A stretch of 17,884 nucleotides of DNA from assembly GCA_001795035.1 (NCBI GenBank), contig MGMW01000097.1, positions 1 to 17,884 of the forward strand, in the 5' to 3' direction. The position numbers and the translations under genes are program-made. The notes beneath the pieces were generated by a model. The model did not search any database and was not told where the DNA came from. It saw nothing but the letters and a program-made list of their open reading frames with translations. Below, piece by piece: positions 1-7,780 of this stretch (position 1 is its first letter; every line of letters begins with the position of its first letter). Source of the DNA: Chloroflexi bacterium RBG_13_53_26 (GTDB lineage Bacteria > Chloroflexota > Dehalococcoidia > UBA2247 > RBG-13-53-26).

Positions 1-1
1 G

Positions 2-1504
2 AGGAGTCTTATCATTGCCACGCCTGAGCTCTTCAAAAAGAGGTTCAATATCGAGGTCAGGGTGCAGAGCGAAGTACGCGCGATCGACAAGGGGAAACGC
101 ATGATTGAGGTGATGCGCACCGATACCGGCGAGGTGTATCGCGAGAGCTATGATGCCCTCGTCCTTGCCACGGGGTCGATGCCTATTCGCCCTCCGCTTC
201 CAGGTATCGATCTGCCAGGCATACTCAGTCTGCGGACTATTCCCGACAGTCGCCAGATAAGAGAGTGGATAGTTGACAGAAACGCCGGGCGGGCAGTTGT
301 TGTCGGCGGCGGATTCATTGGCTTGGAGACGGCCGAGAACCTGGTCAAGCGCGGTATCTCAGTCACCATCATCGACATGCTTCCGCAGGTCATGCCGCCG
401 ATCGATGCGGAGATGGCTGTGCCTATCCAAGAACACCTGACTGCCAAAGGAGTCTCGCTTCATCTGAACGATGGGGTGGCTGGATTCGAACAGAGGGCCG
501 ATGGAGTAACCATTTCAGTGGCTACCAAGTCCGGTGTCAGTTACGATTGCGACATGGTGCTGCTGGCAGTGGGTGTGCGCCCTGAAATTCGACTGGCAAA
601 GGAGTCCGGGCTGGAGACAGGGCATCTCGGTGGCATCCGTGTCAGCGATCAGATGCGGACGAGTGATGAGCAAATATGGGCGGTAGGTGATGCTGCAGAG
701 GTGCGAGACTGTGTCACCGGCATGTGGAGTCTCATTCCACTGGCAGGTCCTGCCAATCGTCAGGGCCGGATCGCAGCCGATGTGATCTTGGGCCGTGATG
801 CCAGGTTTCGGGGTGTTCAAGGCACACTGGTCTGTAGGGTCTTCGATATCACCGTTGCGGCCACTGGTGCCAGCGAGAAGACCCTGCGACGCTATGGGGT
901 CGGCGGCCAACCGGCACAGTACGAGAAGGTCTACCTGCACCCGGGGCAGCATGTCAACTACTATCCGGGGGCGAGACCCATCACGATGAAACTCATCTTC
1001 TCGACGCAAGATGGCAGAGTTCTTGGTGCTCAGGCAGTCGGTGAGGAAGGTGTTGAGAAACGAATAGACGTGATCTCTATGGCCCTGCAACGGGGTTCCA
1101 CCGTTTTCGATCTGGAGGAAGCCGAGCTGTGCTATGCGCCACAGTTCGGTGCTGCCAAGGACCCTGTCAACATTGCCGGTATGATTGCAGCCAATGCCTT
1201 GCGAGGAGATGCCCCAATAGCACACTGGAAAGATATCAGGGAGCCCAGACCATATGTTCTCGACGTTCGTGAGGCTCATGAGTTTGGCCGTATGCACATG
1301 GAGGGAGCCACCAATATCCCACTCAACACGCTTCGGGACAGAATGAATGAACTGCCACGTGATAGAGAGATCATGGTCTATTGCAGTGTGGGGCAAAGGT
1401 CATACTATGCTTGCCGCGCCTTGCGCCTCAACGGATTCCAAGCCAGGAACATCTCCGGCGGTATAAGGACTCTGGAGGCAGAGAGGCAAGTCGAGACCGA
1501 ATAG
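2..1504 (+). CDS. CoA-disulfide reductase-like FAD/NAD(P) oxidoreductase with C-terminal rhodanese domain (5' partial)
   Basis: The frame is open from base 2, so the gene starts before the window; the N-terminal FAD-binding loop and the region that would carry the redox cysteine of CoA-disulfide reductases are missing. What is seen: a second Rossmann motif (VVVGGGFIGLETAENL, near base 300) for NAD(P)H, the FAD-contacting IWAVGDAAEV (near 675), a dimerisation domain with YAPQFGAAKDPVN typical of the CoA-disulfide reductase/NADH oxidase group, then a rhodanese domain (about 1250-1480) with active-site loop CSVGQRS (Cys codon 1382-1384). Family members reduce CoA disulfides, persulfides or polysulfides with NAD(P)H, and fusion to rhodanese points to sulfur handling. 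It is a cytosolic flavoprotein. The GTG at 62 is an internal valine codon, since homology-like sequence continues upstream. The exact substrate is not determinable. Confidence 0.9.
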   Translation, partial: RSLIIATPELFKKRFNIEVRVQSEVRAIDKGKRMIEVMRTDTGEVYRESYDALVLATGSMPIRPPLPGIDLPGILSLRTIPDSRQIREWIVDRNAGRAVVVGGGFIGLETAENLVKRGISVTIIDMLPQVMPPIDAEMAVPIQEHLTAKGVSLHLNDGVAGFEQRADGVTISVATKSGVSYDCDMVLLAVGVRPEIRLAKESGLETGHLGGIRVSDQMRTSDEQIWAVGDAAEVRDCVTGMWSLIPLAGPANRQGRIAADVILGRDARFRGVQGTLVCRVFDITVAATGASEKTLRRYGVGGQPAQYEKVYLHPGQHVNYYPGARPITMKLIFSTQDGRVLGAQAVGEEGVEKRIDVISMALQRGSTVFDLEEAELCYAPQFGAAKDPVNIAGMIAANALRGDAPIAHWKDIREPRPYVLDVREAHEFGRMHMEGATNIPLNTLRDRMNELPRDREIMVYCSVGQRSYYACRALRLNGFQARNISGGIRTLEAERQVETE

Positions 1505-1630
1505 AGGAGCTCGTAGCGAAGCCCAATCGACCAGGGTGTCGACAGGTGACCACCAAAGACAGAATAACCAGTTCTTGCAGACTGGCCATTCAAGTTCTGC
1601 TCACACGACTTCCAGAGAGTGTGAATGCCT

Positions 1631-2080
1631 CTACGCCGTCTTCAACTCGGAGATGCAGTGCCCACAGCGGGTCGCTTTGATCGGGATGGAGGAGAAACAG
1701 TAGGGGCAATCTTTTGTGGTCGGAGCTGCTGCTGGGACTCGGCGCATCCTGTTGATTTGACGGATCATCAGGAAGACGACAAAGGCGACAATGAGGAAGG
1801 TTATCACGAAGTTTATGAAGAGCCCGTAGTTGATGGTGACGGCACCGCCAGCCTGGGCTTGAGCAAGGGTATCGTATGGTCCTGCTGCAATCTCGCCCTC
1901 CTTAATGACCGCAAACAGGTTGGCAAAGTCCACATTGCCCAAGAGAAGCCCTATGGGCGGCATGATTATGTCCTTCACCAGAGATGACACGATGGCGCCA
2001 AAGGCGACGCCGATGATGATGCCAACAGCCATGTCAATGACATTGCCTCGCATGATGAACTCCTTGAATTCCTTGATCAT
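1631..2080 (-). CDS. mscL: Large-conductance mechanosensitive channel MscL with C-terminal zinc ribbon
   Basis: A 149-aa membrane protein. Residues 1-45 hold the MscL N-terminal helix and TM1 (MIKEFKEFIMRGNVIDMAVG, then a Gly/Ala/Ile-rich helix); TM2 follows after a periplasmic loop (INFVITFLIVAFVVFLMI). MscL forms a homopentameric pore that opens under membrane tension during hypo-osmotic shock. Instead of the usual C-terminal helical bundle it ends in a CPYC-x10-CGHC zinc-ribbon-like tail. The ATG at 2080 was chosen because it starts at the family N-terminus and is preceded by a strong AAAGGAGG site; the frame continues upstream to 2419 but that extension runs antisense across the dodecin gene and is not MscL-like. 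It is divergent from the dodecin gene and convergent with the rhodanese-fusion gene. Confidence 0.95.
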   Translation of the reverse strand: MIKEFKEFIMRGNVIDMAVGIIIGVAFGAIVSSLVKDIIMPPIGLLLGNVDFANLFAVIKEGEIAAGPYDTLAQAQAGGAVTINYGLFINFVITFLIVAFVVFLMIRQINRMRRVPAAAPTTKDCPYCFSSIPIKATRCGHCISELKTA

Positions 2081-2123
2081 GTTTGGTGCCTCCTTTCCTG
2101 TCGTATGCCTACTATCGCCTTGT

Positions 2124-2129
2124 ATTCTA
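2124..2129 (-). promoter_or_regulatory. Candidate extended -10 promoter for mscL
   Basis: On the minus strand the sequence TGaTAGAAT is an extended -10 (TAGAAT matches 5 of 6 to TATAAT) about 44 bases before the mscL ATG. No good -35 box is seen. Position and match are the only evidence. Confidence 0.4.
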
Positions 2130-2170
2130 TCATAAGTATCGGTCACTAAGGTAGTGCAGCCCCCACAGGC

Positions 2171-2199
2171 TTGACACAGGACATTCTGTGCTCTAACAT
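2171..2199 (+). promoter_or_regulatory. Candidate sigma-70 promoter for the dodecin gene
   Basis: A perfect -35 box TTGACA (2171-2176), a 17-base spacer and a -10 box TAACAT (2194-2199, 4 of 6). It predicts a start near 2206 and a leader of about 53 bases before the dodecin ATG. Confidence 0.55.
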
Positions 2200-2258
2200 T
2201 CCCAATGGATCGAAGCAGATCGTTGGATCGACTGCTCCACGGGAAAAAGGAGGGCACT

Positions 2259-2474
2259 ATGGCAGATGGTAGTGTGTACAAGGTGATCGAGATAATCGGG
2301 ACGAGCACCGATTCCTGGGAGAAGGCCGCAGCTTCCGCTGTGCAAAAAGCAGCTAAGTCTCTAAGAGACCTTCGTATTGCGGAGGTTGTTGAAATGGACA
2401 TGCAGCTCGAGGACGGCAAGATCCGTGCCTACCGGACGAAGATAAAGGTGTCGTTCAAGTACGAAGGCGGATAG
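2259..2474 (+). CDS. Dodecin-like small protein
   Basis: A 71-aa protein that matches the dodecin fold throughout (VYKVIEIIGTSTDSWEKA, LRIAEVVEMDM, IRAYRTKIKVSFKYEGG). Dodecins form hollow dodecamers that store or buffer flavins or related ligands in the cytosol. In characterised dodecins a tryptophan stacks on the flavin and a glutamine hydrogen-bonds to it; by eye those positions here are Ile40 and Arg59, so flavin binding is doubtful. The ATG at 2259 has AAAAAGGAGGG just upstream and gives the normal length. An upstream in-frame start at 2205 would add a non-conserved, Arg-rich extension and lies at the predicted transcription start. The HEAT-repeat gene begins 61 bases downstream. Confidence 0.9.
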   Translation: MADGSVYKVIEIIGTSTDSWEKAAASAVQKAAKSLRDLRIAEVVEMDMQLEDGKIRAYRTKIKVSFKYEGG

Positions 2475-2535
2475 CAGCCACCAGTTCTTGAGGCTAGTCC
2501 GGCGAACACCGTTCTATCACAGCGGAGAAGAATAA

Positions 2536-3399
2536 GTGGATAATGTGGCAAGTCTGATTGCAGAACTGAGTAACCGCCGTTGGGAGGCACGCAAGGCTGC
2601 GGCACAAGAGCTGGTCAAGATGGGCCCGCCAGCAATACCTCATCTTGTTGAGGCTCTTCATCATGGAGATGCGGATGTTCGCCTGGTTGCGGCCAAGGCT
2701 CTCGGCTGGATCAGGAATGCCGCGGCTGTTGCACCTCTGACGAAGACACTGGGGGATGGAGATTCGGATGTCCGCAGGGCCGTAGCTCTGGCACTGTCAA
2801 TGATTGCAGATGCGGAGGCTGTTGTTCCCCTGGTCGAAGTGCTGGGCAGGGACTCGAGTTGGCCTGTCCGTGCGGCTGCTGCCGAGGCGCTGGGCTCAAT
2901 CGGGGACACTCGTGCTATTCCTGCCCTGGTGGCTGTTCTGGGAGACGGCTACCTGGAAGTGCGTGAGGCTGCAGTTGAGTCTGTGGCGCGGATGGGACAG
3001 GCTGCAGTACCCCCGCTGCTCAAGGCCCTTGATGGAGGCAATCCCGAAATGCGTTGGGGTGCAGCCAAAGCTCTTGGCATGATCGGTGATGCTGCATCTG
3101 TCGAGCGTTTACAGCAGACCATAAAGGACAAGGATCCAAGCGTCCGCCAGGCTGCTGTCGAAGCCCTGGGCAAGATCGCTGATCCCCGGTCGGTCGGTCC
3201 CATTGCCGCTGTGCTGAAGGACTCATTCTCGCCCGTTCGCTATTCCGCAGTCAAAGCGCTGGAACGCATTGGGGATCCCCAGGCAACTGCCGCACTCACG
3301 GCTGCTGTGAAAGACAGAAATTGGGGTGTTCACTGGGCTGCTTTGAAGGCTGTGGAGAAGATTCGCAGCATTCAGTCAGAGCAGAAGCCTCCGGTGTGA
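2536..3399 (+). CDS. HEAT-repeat (PBS-lyase type) protein
   Basis: A 287-aa protein built almost entirely of about nine 31-residue HEAT-like repeats, with the recurring pattern 'AVxPLxxxLxDxxxxVRxAAAxALGxIGD'. Such alpha-solenoids serve as protein-protein scaffolds; some members assist phycobilin or FeS enzymes, but nothing here fixes a partner. There is no signal peptide or membrane segment, so it is probably cytosolic. The start is GTG (2536) with GGAGAAG a few bases upstream; the first repeat follows directly. It is probably read with the dodecin gene 61 bases upstream and converges on the ATPase gene that ends at 3501. Confidence 0.85.
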   Translation: MDNVASLIAELSNRRWEARKAAAQELVKMGPPAIPHLVEALHHGDADVRLVAAKALGWIRNAAAVAPLTKTLGDGDSDVRRAVALALSMIADAEAVVPLVEVLGRDSSWPVRAAAAEALGSIGDTRAIPALVAVLGDGYLEVREAAVESVARMGQAAVPPLLKALDGGNPEMRWGAAKALGMIGDAASVERLQQTIKDKDPSVRQAAVEALGKIADPRSVGPIAAVLKDSFSPVRYSAVKALERIGDPQATAALTAAVKDRNWGVHWAALKAVEKIRSIQSEQKPPV

Positions 3400-3422
3400 G
3401 TGCAGTGCCAACAAGCTGCAAG

Positions 3423-3450
3423 CCTTCCCGCGCGCAGGATTTCGGGAGGG
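3423..3450 (+). terminator. Stem-loop between convergent genes
   Basis: CCTTCCCG (3423-3430) pairs with CGGGAGGG (3443-3450) through 8 base pairs including one G-U, with a 12-base loop. It sits between the HEAT gene stop and the end of the minus-strand ATPase gene. There is no good T-run, so it is only a possible terminator. Confidence 0.3.
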
Positions 3451-3500
3451 TTGATACTGAAAAGGTGGCTATGTTCTCGATTTGGATGGGGGATTGAGGT

Positions 3501-4289
3501 TCATGGTTTCCGGACACCTTCCTCGCGGGCTATGCAGGCCGCTCCCAGTGCTGCAACCAACTCGGGCTCATCAGGTATTGTCAGCCTGATTCCCAGGTGC
3601 TCCTCCAATGCACGTGCAAAGCCGATATTTCTGGCCACACCACCGGTAAAAGCGACATCCCCCGCGATGCCTATTCTCTTGGCCAGCCCACCAACCTGCG
3701 TGGCCATAGAGGCATGTATACCGGCGATGATATCGTTCTTGGGTGTTGGAGGGTCCCGGTGTACGTGAGAGATAACCTCTTGTTCAGCGAAGATAGTGCA
3801 CATGTTGGAGATCTCGGCCTTGCCCTCGGCCAGCAGGGATGCCCTTGCCATCTCTTCCAAGGGCATTTGCATCAACTTGGCCATGGTTTCAAGAAAAACA
3901 CCTGTACCTGAGGCACACCTTTCGTTGCCGATGGAATCGTCTGCCGCTCCCCTTTCGTTGATCCTGACTACTGTGCAGGTCTCTGCCCCGACGTCGATTA
4001 CTGTTCTGACTGTGGGAAACAGTCGGTTAATGCCTCTGGCAAAGCAGGAACCAGGAGCTCTCTGTTTGTGAGCCAGGGAAATGGACTTCCTTCCTGCACC
4101 CGTGACCACAATATAGACAATGTCCTCGAGACGGAAATCGGTGTCTTCCAGGGCAGCCGCTATGACCTTTCTGGCCCGAAGTTCCCCTTCCTCTGCCGAA
4201 TTGATCATATTCCATGACAACACCTCGTTGTCTTCCATGATAACCACCTTGGTGGTCAGACTTCCCATATCCAGCCCAGCAAAGAGCAC
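3501..4289 (-). CDS. BcrA/BcrD/BadF-type ATPase (second activator subunit of module 1)
   Basis: A 262-aa member of the ASKHA ATPases that activate benzoyl-CoA reductases and 2-hydroxyacyl-CoA dehydratases by ATP-driven electron transfer. Seen: phosphate-1 loop LDMGSLTTK (residues 6-14), cluster-ligand motif NERCASGTG with Cys125, second ligand SNMCTIFAE with Cys164, and adenosine motif FTGGVARN. One Cys pair from each of two subunits normally holds a single [4Fe-4S] at the dimer interface. It differs from the other two ATPases in the window by GAETC (101-105) where they have GGQDC. The start is GTG at 4289 with AGGAGG upstream. It is the last gene of the module, 56 bases after the other ATPase, which suggests a heterodimer as in BcrAD/BzdPQ. 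Confidence 0.88.
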   Translation of the reverse strand: MLFAGLDMGSLTTKVVIMEDNEVLSWNMINSAEEGELRARKVIAAALEDTDFRLEDIVYIVVTGAGRKSISLAHKQRAPGSCFARGINRLFPTVRTVIDVGAETCTVVRINERGAADDSIGNERCASGTGVFLETMAKLMQMPLEEMARASLLAEGKAEISNMCTIFAEQEVISHVHRDPPTPKNDIIAGIHASMATQVGGLAKRIGIAGDVAFTGGVARNIGFARALEEHLGIRLTIPDEPELVAALGAACIAREEGVRKP

Positions 4290-4345
4290 AGCTAAACCTC
4301 CTGAGCGCTACTGAAGCTATCGCCTGCAATCATCCGGCTTGCCCT

Positions 4346-5131
4346 TCATTTGCTCTGTGCCTGGGCTTTCTCTTGGGCAAAAAGAGCTGCTCCCAGAGCG
4401 CCGATGATTTGTGGGTCTGGAGCCAGCACCGGCTCCAGACCGACTTTGTTCTTGATCTTCTCCACCATGCCGATATTCTTGGAGATGCCACCAGTGACCG
4501 TAAAGTCCTTATTTATCACGACCCTCTTCAGCAGATTGAGGCAGCGCACTGCTATGGCATCATGCAGCCCGGCCAGGATATCACTCCTGGATACACCCTT
4601 TCTCAGTAGAGCGAGGGCTTCGGACTTGGCGAAGACGGCGCACACAGTGCTGAAAGTGATATCCTGTGTTGACTTCAGCGACAGGTCACCGATTTCGTCC
4701 AGAGGAACCTGCAGCACATCGGCAATCACCTCGAGGAATCTGCCAGTGCCCCCGGCGCACTTATCATTCATAATGAAGTTGGTCACTCGGCCGTTCTCGT
4801 CGCAGTTGATTGCTTTGCAGTCCTGCCCTCCCATGTCGAGGATGGTCCTCACTGAGGGGAAGTACCAGTTGGCCCCCCGGGCGTGACAAGAGATCTCGGA
4901 AACATTGGCCTTGGCAAAGGGCACCAGTATCCTTCCATATCCTGTAGCCACAACATACCCTATGTCTTCAAGCGAAAGCCCGGTGCCGTTAAGTGCCTCG
5001 TCTATAGTGAACCGGGCAGTCTTGCTGCTTTCCGGGCCTGTTTCACAGATGCTGAAGGACACCATTCTGCTGTCCTCCATTATGACTGCCTTGGAACCGC
5101 GTGAGCCAATATCTATACCAGCTACAAACAT
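4346..5131 (-). CDS. BcrA/BcrD/HgdC-type ATPase (first activator subunit of module 1)
   Basis: A 261-aa ASKHA ATPase of the CoA-substrate-specific activase family. Seen: GIDIGSRGSK phosphate loop (5-14), VATGYGR (61-67), SEISCHARGA (78-87), MGGQDCK (100-106), NDKCAGGTG with cluster ligand Cys125, STVCAVFAKSE with Cys164, and FTVTGGISKN. It hydrolyses ATP to push one electron at a time onto the FeS reductase subunits. The ATG at 5131 has a GAGG upstream. It lies 209 bases downstream of the large FeS subunit gene, an unusually wide gap inside an otherwise tight module, and 56 bases upstream of the second ATPase gene. Confidence 0.9.
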   Translation of the reverse strand: MFVAGIDIGSRGSKAVIMEDSRMVSFSICETGPESSKTARFTIDEALNGTGLSLEDIGYVVATGYGRILVPFAKANVSEISCHARGANWYFPSVRTILDMGGQDCKAINCDENGRVTNFIMNDKCAGGTGRFLEVIADVLQVPLDEIGDLSLKSTQDITFSTVCAVFAKSEALALLRKGVSRSDILAGLHDAIAVRCLNLLKRVVINKDFTVTGGISKNIGMVEKIKNKVGLEPVLAPDPQIIGALGAALFAQEKAQAQSK

Positions 5132-5340
5132 CTTTTGACCTCGATGACTACTGAGAAATCAGGCTGCATACTAGCGTAACCTCCATTCTCCCGCCTGTCC
5201 AGTCAAGGAACGAATGATACCCAAATATGCCTCAATTCCGCAATACCCGCGGGTCCGTTGTACAATCGCTGAAATGTGTTGAAGTGCCTGGGAGATGTCA
5301 AGCTGATCACCAGCGGCTTTGGGTGAAGAGGAGGTCTTTC

Positions 5341-6615
5341 CTATTTTCGCTCTTCAAGCAACTCGAAGAACTCCTCCAGTTTGTCCTTCAATTGATCCTC
5401 GGGAACATAGGTCGGATCGTAGGTGTCATTGTCGAGGACCAGTGTGGGAATACCAGCTTTTTCCTGCAGGGAGTCCTTCAGCATTCTGATACAAGCGTCG
5501 GTCTGCCTGCAGCCGATGCTAGCGAAACAGACCGCGCCTTCAGCTCTGTAGTCTATGGCATCTCTGACTGCGTCTCGAAGGATACCTTCCTCCGCCGGTC
5601 CATGCATTGGACCACAGATAGGGCAGTAGAAGCTCTTCCTGGCCAGACTCTCCAGGGGCTTTCCTGGGTCAATGTTCTCTCCATCCCTGTAGGAGAAATA
5701 AGGCTCGGCGACACAAACTGCCCCGTGTTTACCTTGCATCCAGCCCATTAATGCCCATGCACATGCTGGTGGGACGAATATGGTGAGGAGGCGAAACTTC
5801 TCCTCCTGTACATATCCTTTACCCTCCTCCACTTTTTGCCTGGCGGCATCTCTTATTGCCTCAAGGTGAGCGATTGCCTCTGCGGTTCCTGCCATGTACA
5901 TTTCTGTGCCCATCATATGTATAAACCACAGGTTGCGCCATGGCGAGGGCACTGCTTTCCTTAGCTCGCGGATCTCTCGATGCAGCTCCTGCAGCCGGCG
6001 CGAGCGCTCCATCACCTCGGCAAATCGATCCCAGTCCATCTTGCGCCCGGTGAGATCTTCCAGAAAACAGATCAATTCCTGCAATTGTTGAGTAAAATAC
6101 TGCACCCCCCTCTCAGAATATTGATAAGAGCGGTCGAGGAAGAAGCGGGGGCAATCATAGACTTCTGCCAGGAGGTTGCTACCCTTGGCGGTATTGTCAC
6201 AGACTTGGTTGCTCCAGACGAGGGCATCAGGGCGAGGCAGCCATCCCTGGATAGCCTGGCCAGCTATCAGGCGCTGGGCAGAACATATCTCTGGGGCAAG
6301 CCCGAATGCTGCGGCGGCACTGAAACAGTCCTCAACCCCCTTTACGATTTGGGCTGCCACTGTGGCCGCGAATTCCAGCTGCAGTGGAACGATATCCATG
6401 GCATAGAAGATCTCCGGCGGAATCATTGGGGTGTGGGAGACAAGGAGCTTGCCTTCCTCCTTGGCCCTCTGCACCCTGCGGAAGTAGCCCACCACAATCT
6501 CGTAGTTGATGGCATCAGGCTGTCTTTCGTGACGCTGCCTTTGCATCTGGGCCACTGCATCCACCACCTCTATGATCTCTCCCAGCTTTGTGGTATCTGC
6601 GACTTTCAGTGTCAT
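5341..6615 (-). CDS. 2-hydroxyacyl-CoA dehydratase / benzoyl-CoA reductase family, large FeS subunit (BcrB/BzdO-like), module 1
   Basis: A 424-aa HgdB/BcrB-family protein. The N-terminal part has the typical HTPMIPPEIFYAMDIVPLQLE segment split as HTPMIPPEIF (61-70) and YAMDIVPLQL (71-80). Expected [4Fe-4S] ligands are all present: Cys111 (PEICSAQR), Cys139 (NQVCDNT) and Cys369 (SIGCRQT). Family members bind the CoA thioester and the cluster that delivers electrons to it. The ATG overlaps the stop of the small-subunit gene as ATGA (6612-6615), so the two are translationally coupled and expected to form a heterodimer. GGAGGGGAG lies upstream of the start. The size and gene order match BcrB/BzdO, but substrate cannot be assigned: it could be an aryl-CoA, a 2-hydroxyacyl-CoA or a double-cubane type reductase. 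Confidence 0.88.
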   Translation of the reverse strand: MTLKVADTTKLGEIIEVVDAVAQMQRQRHERQPDAINYEIVVGYFRRVQRAKEEGKLLVSHTPMIPPEIFYAMDIVPLQLEFAATVAAQIVKGVEDCFSAAAAFGLAPEICSAQRLIAGQAIQGWLPRPDALVWSNQVCDNTAKGSNLLAEVYDCPRFFLDRSYQYSERGVQYFTQQLQELICFLEDLTGRKMDWDRFAEVMERSRRLQELHREIRELRKAVPSPWRNLWFIHMMGTEMYMAGTAEAIAHLEAIRDAARQKVEEGKGYVQEEKFRLLTIFVPPACAWALMGWMQGKHGAVCVAEPYFSYRDGENIDPGKPLESLARKSFYCPICGPMHGPAEEGILRDAVRDAIDYRAEGAVCFASIGCRQTDACIRMLKDSLQEKAGIPTLVLDNDTYDPTYVPEDQLKDKLEEFFELLEERK

Positions 6616-7766
6616 CTTCGTGCTCTCCCCTCCAGCATTTCAAGGAAAGCCTGCACCCGAGTCATTATCTGGCCTGTTCCTGACGCTCCGTATTCAATAC
6701 TCAGCTCCAGAACAGGCACTCCTTGTATCTCCAACCTCCTCCTGAGCAGGGGCTGATCGTGAGCGCAATGAACACAGTAGCGGACCACCTCACTGACTAC
6801 ACCATCAACACGATAGTCCTTGACCAGTTGCAGTGCTCTATTGAACCGTTCCTCAGGGGGAAACATGCGAGGACAGGGGAAGTTGTTGAGGTAGCGTCGG
6901 GAAAGGGCTTCCACCGGGTCAATCTCGGGGCTGTCATCTACCAGGTCCCACCAGTGCCGCACTCCCGTGCAGAGTTCATCCACCACCACCAGACCCCCCA
7001 GGTCTTCGATGGTTTTGACGAACTCGGGGTTGTTCAGCGGACTGCCGTTGATCATCAGTCTGAACTTGCCCTTGACCGCCCGCTGACCACTACTGGCTTC
7101 TCCCACGAGTCTCTCCAGGAGTCCATTGAATTCCTCTCTGGGCATCTTGAAGCCAGCGTTGAGTACCTCCAGTACCTCAGCCCCGGTAATCGGCGGGCAG
7201 TCCGATTTTCTCAGATCGTAAAGCTCCTTGAGGAGCTCTCTGGTCCTGTTGAAGACCTTGATAGTCTGCCGCAGTGCCTCATCCGTGATCTCCACATCAA
7301 AGAAGCCCTCCAGCCTGTCTTTTAGACCTTGCACCTCGTTGTGATAGAGATCGTGAGCTGACTTGGTCATTTTGCGGGGCACGTCGACAATGTGCACGAA
7401 AGGGGTGAAATCATAGTGCTTCCAGACATCGGTCAAGCGACGGGGACAGTCACAGGTAGCGGCTGAGACAAAGCCATCCAGGAAGTGGTATTGATTTCTG
7501 AGGACCAGGTCGAGGCAGCTTCGGACAAAGGAGCAGGTATTGATATACATGTAGGCATTGGCTTCTTCAAGGGCTGGTTCCTGAGAATCACCGGTAAGCC
7601 TTATTGGCACCATGCCTGCGGCATGAATGATTTCCTCGGGCACGTAGGTGCACTGGAAAGCGATGACCCTTTTCCCTTGCTCCTTGCATGCTCTGACAGG
7701 AGCGGTGTAAGGGAAAGAGGAGTTTATCTCCCTTATCTCCCGCAGTGTTTCCAGAGTATCGGCTAT
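6612..7766 (-). CDS. 2-hydroxyacyl-CoA dehydratase / benzoyl-CoA reductase family, small FeS subunit (BcrC/BzdN-like), module 1; apparent ATA start
   Basis: If read from an ATA codon at 7766 it is a 384-aa HgdB/BcrC-family protein. Cluster ligands expected from the family are present: Cys78 (NTCSFVRS), Cys105 (AATCDCPRR) and Cys331 (VRYCVHC). Residues 32-60 contain KRVIAFQCTYVPEEIIHAAG, the family N-terminal signature. The first ordinary start codon (GTG, 7643) lies inside this signature, at VPEEI, and would remove 41 residues including Cys39. No ATG, GTG or TTG exists between the upstream stop (7779-7781) and that GTG. The ATA lies 5 bases after a perfect AAGAAGGAG site, and with this start Cys78 and Cys105 fall at the same residue numbers as in the paralogue at 8974. 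Its stop overlaps the next gene by ATGA. Start codon is the uncertain part; family is firm. Confidence 0.8.
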   Translation of the reverse strand: MADTLETLREIREINSSFPYTAPVRACKEQGKRVIAFQCTYVPEEIIHAAGMVPIRLTGDSQEPALEEANAYMYINTCSFVRSCLDLVLRNQYHFLDGFVSAATCDCPRRLTDVWKHYDFTPFVHIVDVPRKMTKSAHDLYHNEVQGLKDRLEGFFDVEITDEALRQTIKVFNRTRELLKELYDLRKSDCPPITGAEVLEVLNAGFKMPREEFNGLLERLVGEASSGQRAVKGKFRLMINGSPLNNPEFVKTIEDLGGLVVVDELCTGVRHWWDLVDDSPEIDPVEALSRRYLNNFPCPRMFPPEERFNRALQLVKDYRVDGVVSEVVRYCVHCAHDQPLLRRRLEIQGVPVLELSIEYGASGTGQIMTRVQAFLEMLEGRARR

Positions 7767-7771
7767 GCTAT

Positions 7772-7780
7772 CTCCTTCTT
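7772..7780 (-). promoter_or_regulatory. Strong ribosome binding site that marks a non-standard start
   Basis: The minus strand reads AAGAAGGAG here, followed by ATAGC and then ATA GCC in the frame of the small FeS subunit. This is the best Shine-Dalgarno match upstream of the gene and argues that translation begins at the ATA at 7766, not at the GTG at 7643. Confidence 0.6.

Noticed and set aside
515..1396. 293-codon minus-strand open frame opposite the flavoprotein-rhodanese gene
   Set aside because: The plus-strand frame is a clear protein family with conserved motifs; the antisense frame has no recognisable features.
1601..1624. TCACAC/GTGTGA inverted repeat between the rhodanese-fusion gene and mscL as a terminator
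   Set aside because: The stem is only 6 bp with a 12-base loop and no T-run on either strand.
2081..2419. In-frame extension of mscL upstream to 2419
   Set aside because: It is antisense to the dodecin gene and not MscL-like; the ATG at 2080 begins the family N-terminus with AAAGGAGG before it.
5980..7325. Plus-strand open frames of 200-258 codons opposite the two FeS subunit genes of module 1
   Set aside because: They are shadows of the conserved minus-strand genes, with no recognisable motif or ribosome site.
3501..7766. Naming module 1 bcrCBAD or bzdNOPQ outright
   Set aside because: Gene order, lengths and motifs fit, but substrate-specific residues cannot be judged without alignment, and other dehydratase or double-cubane families share these features.
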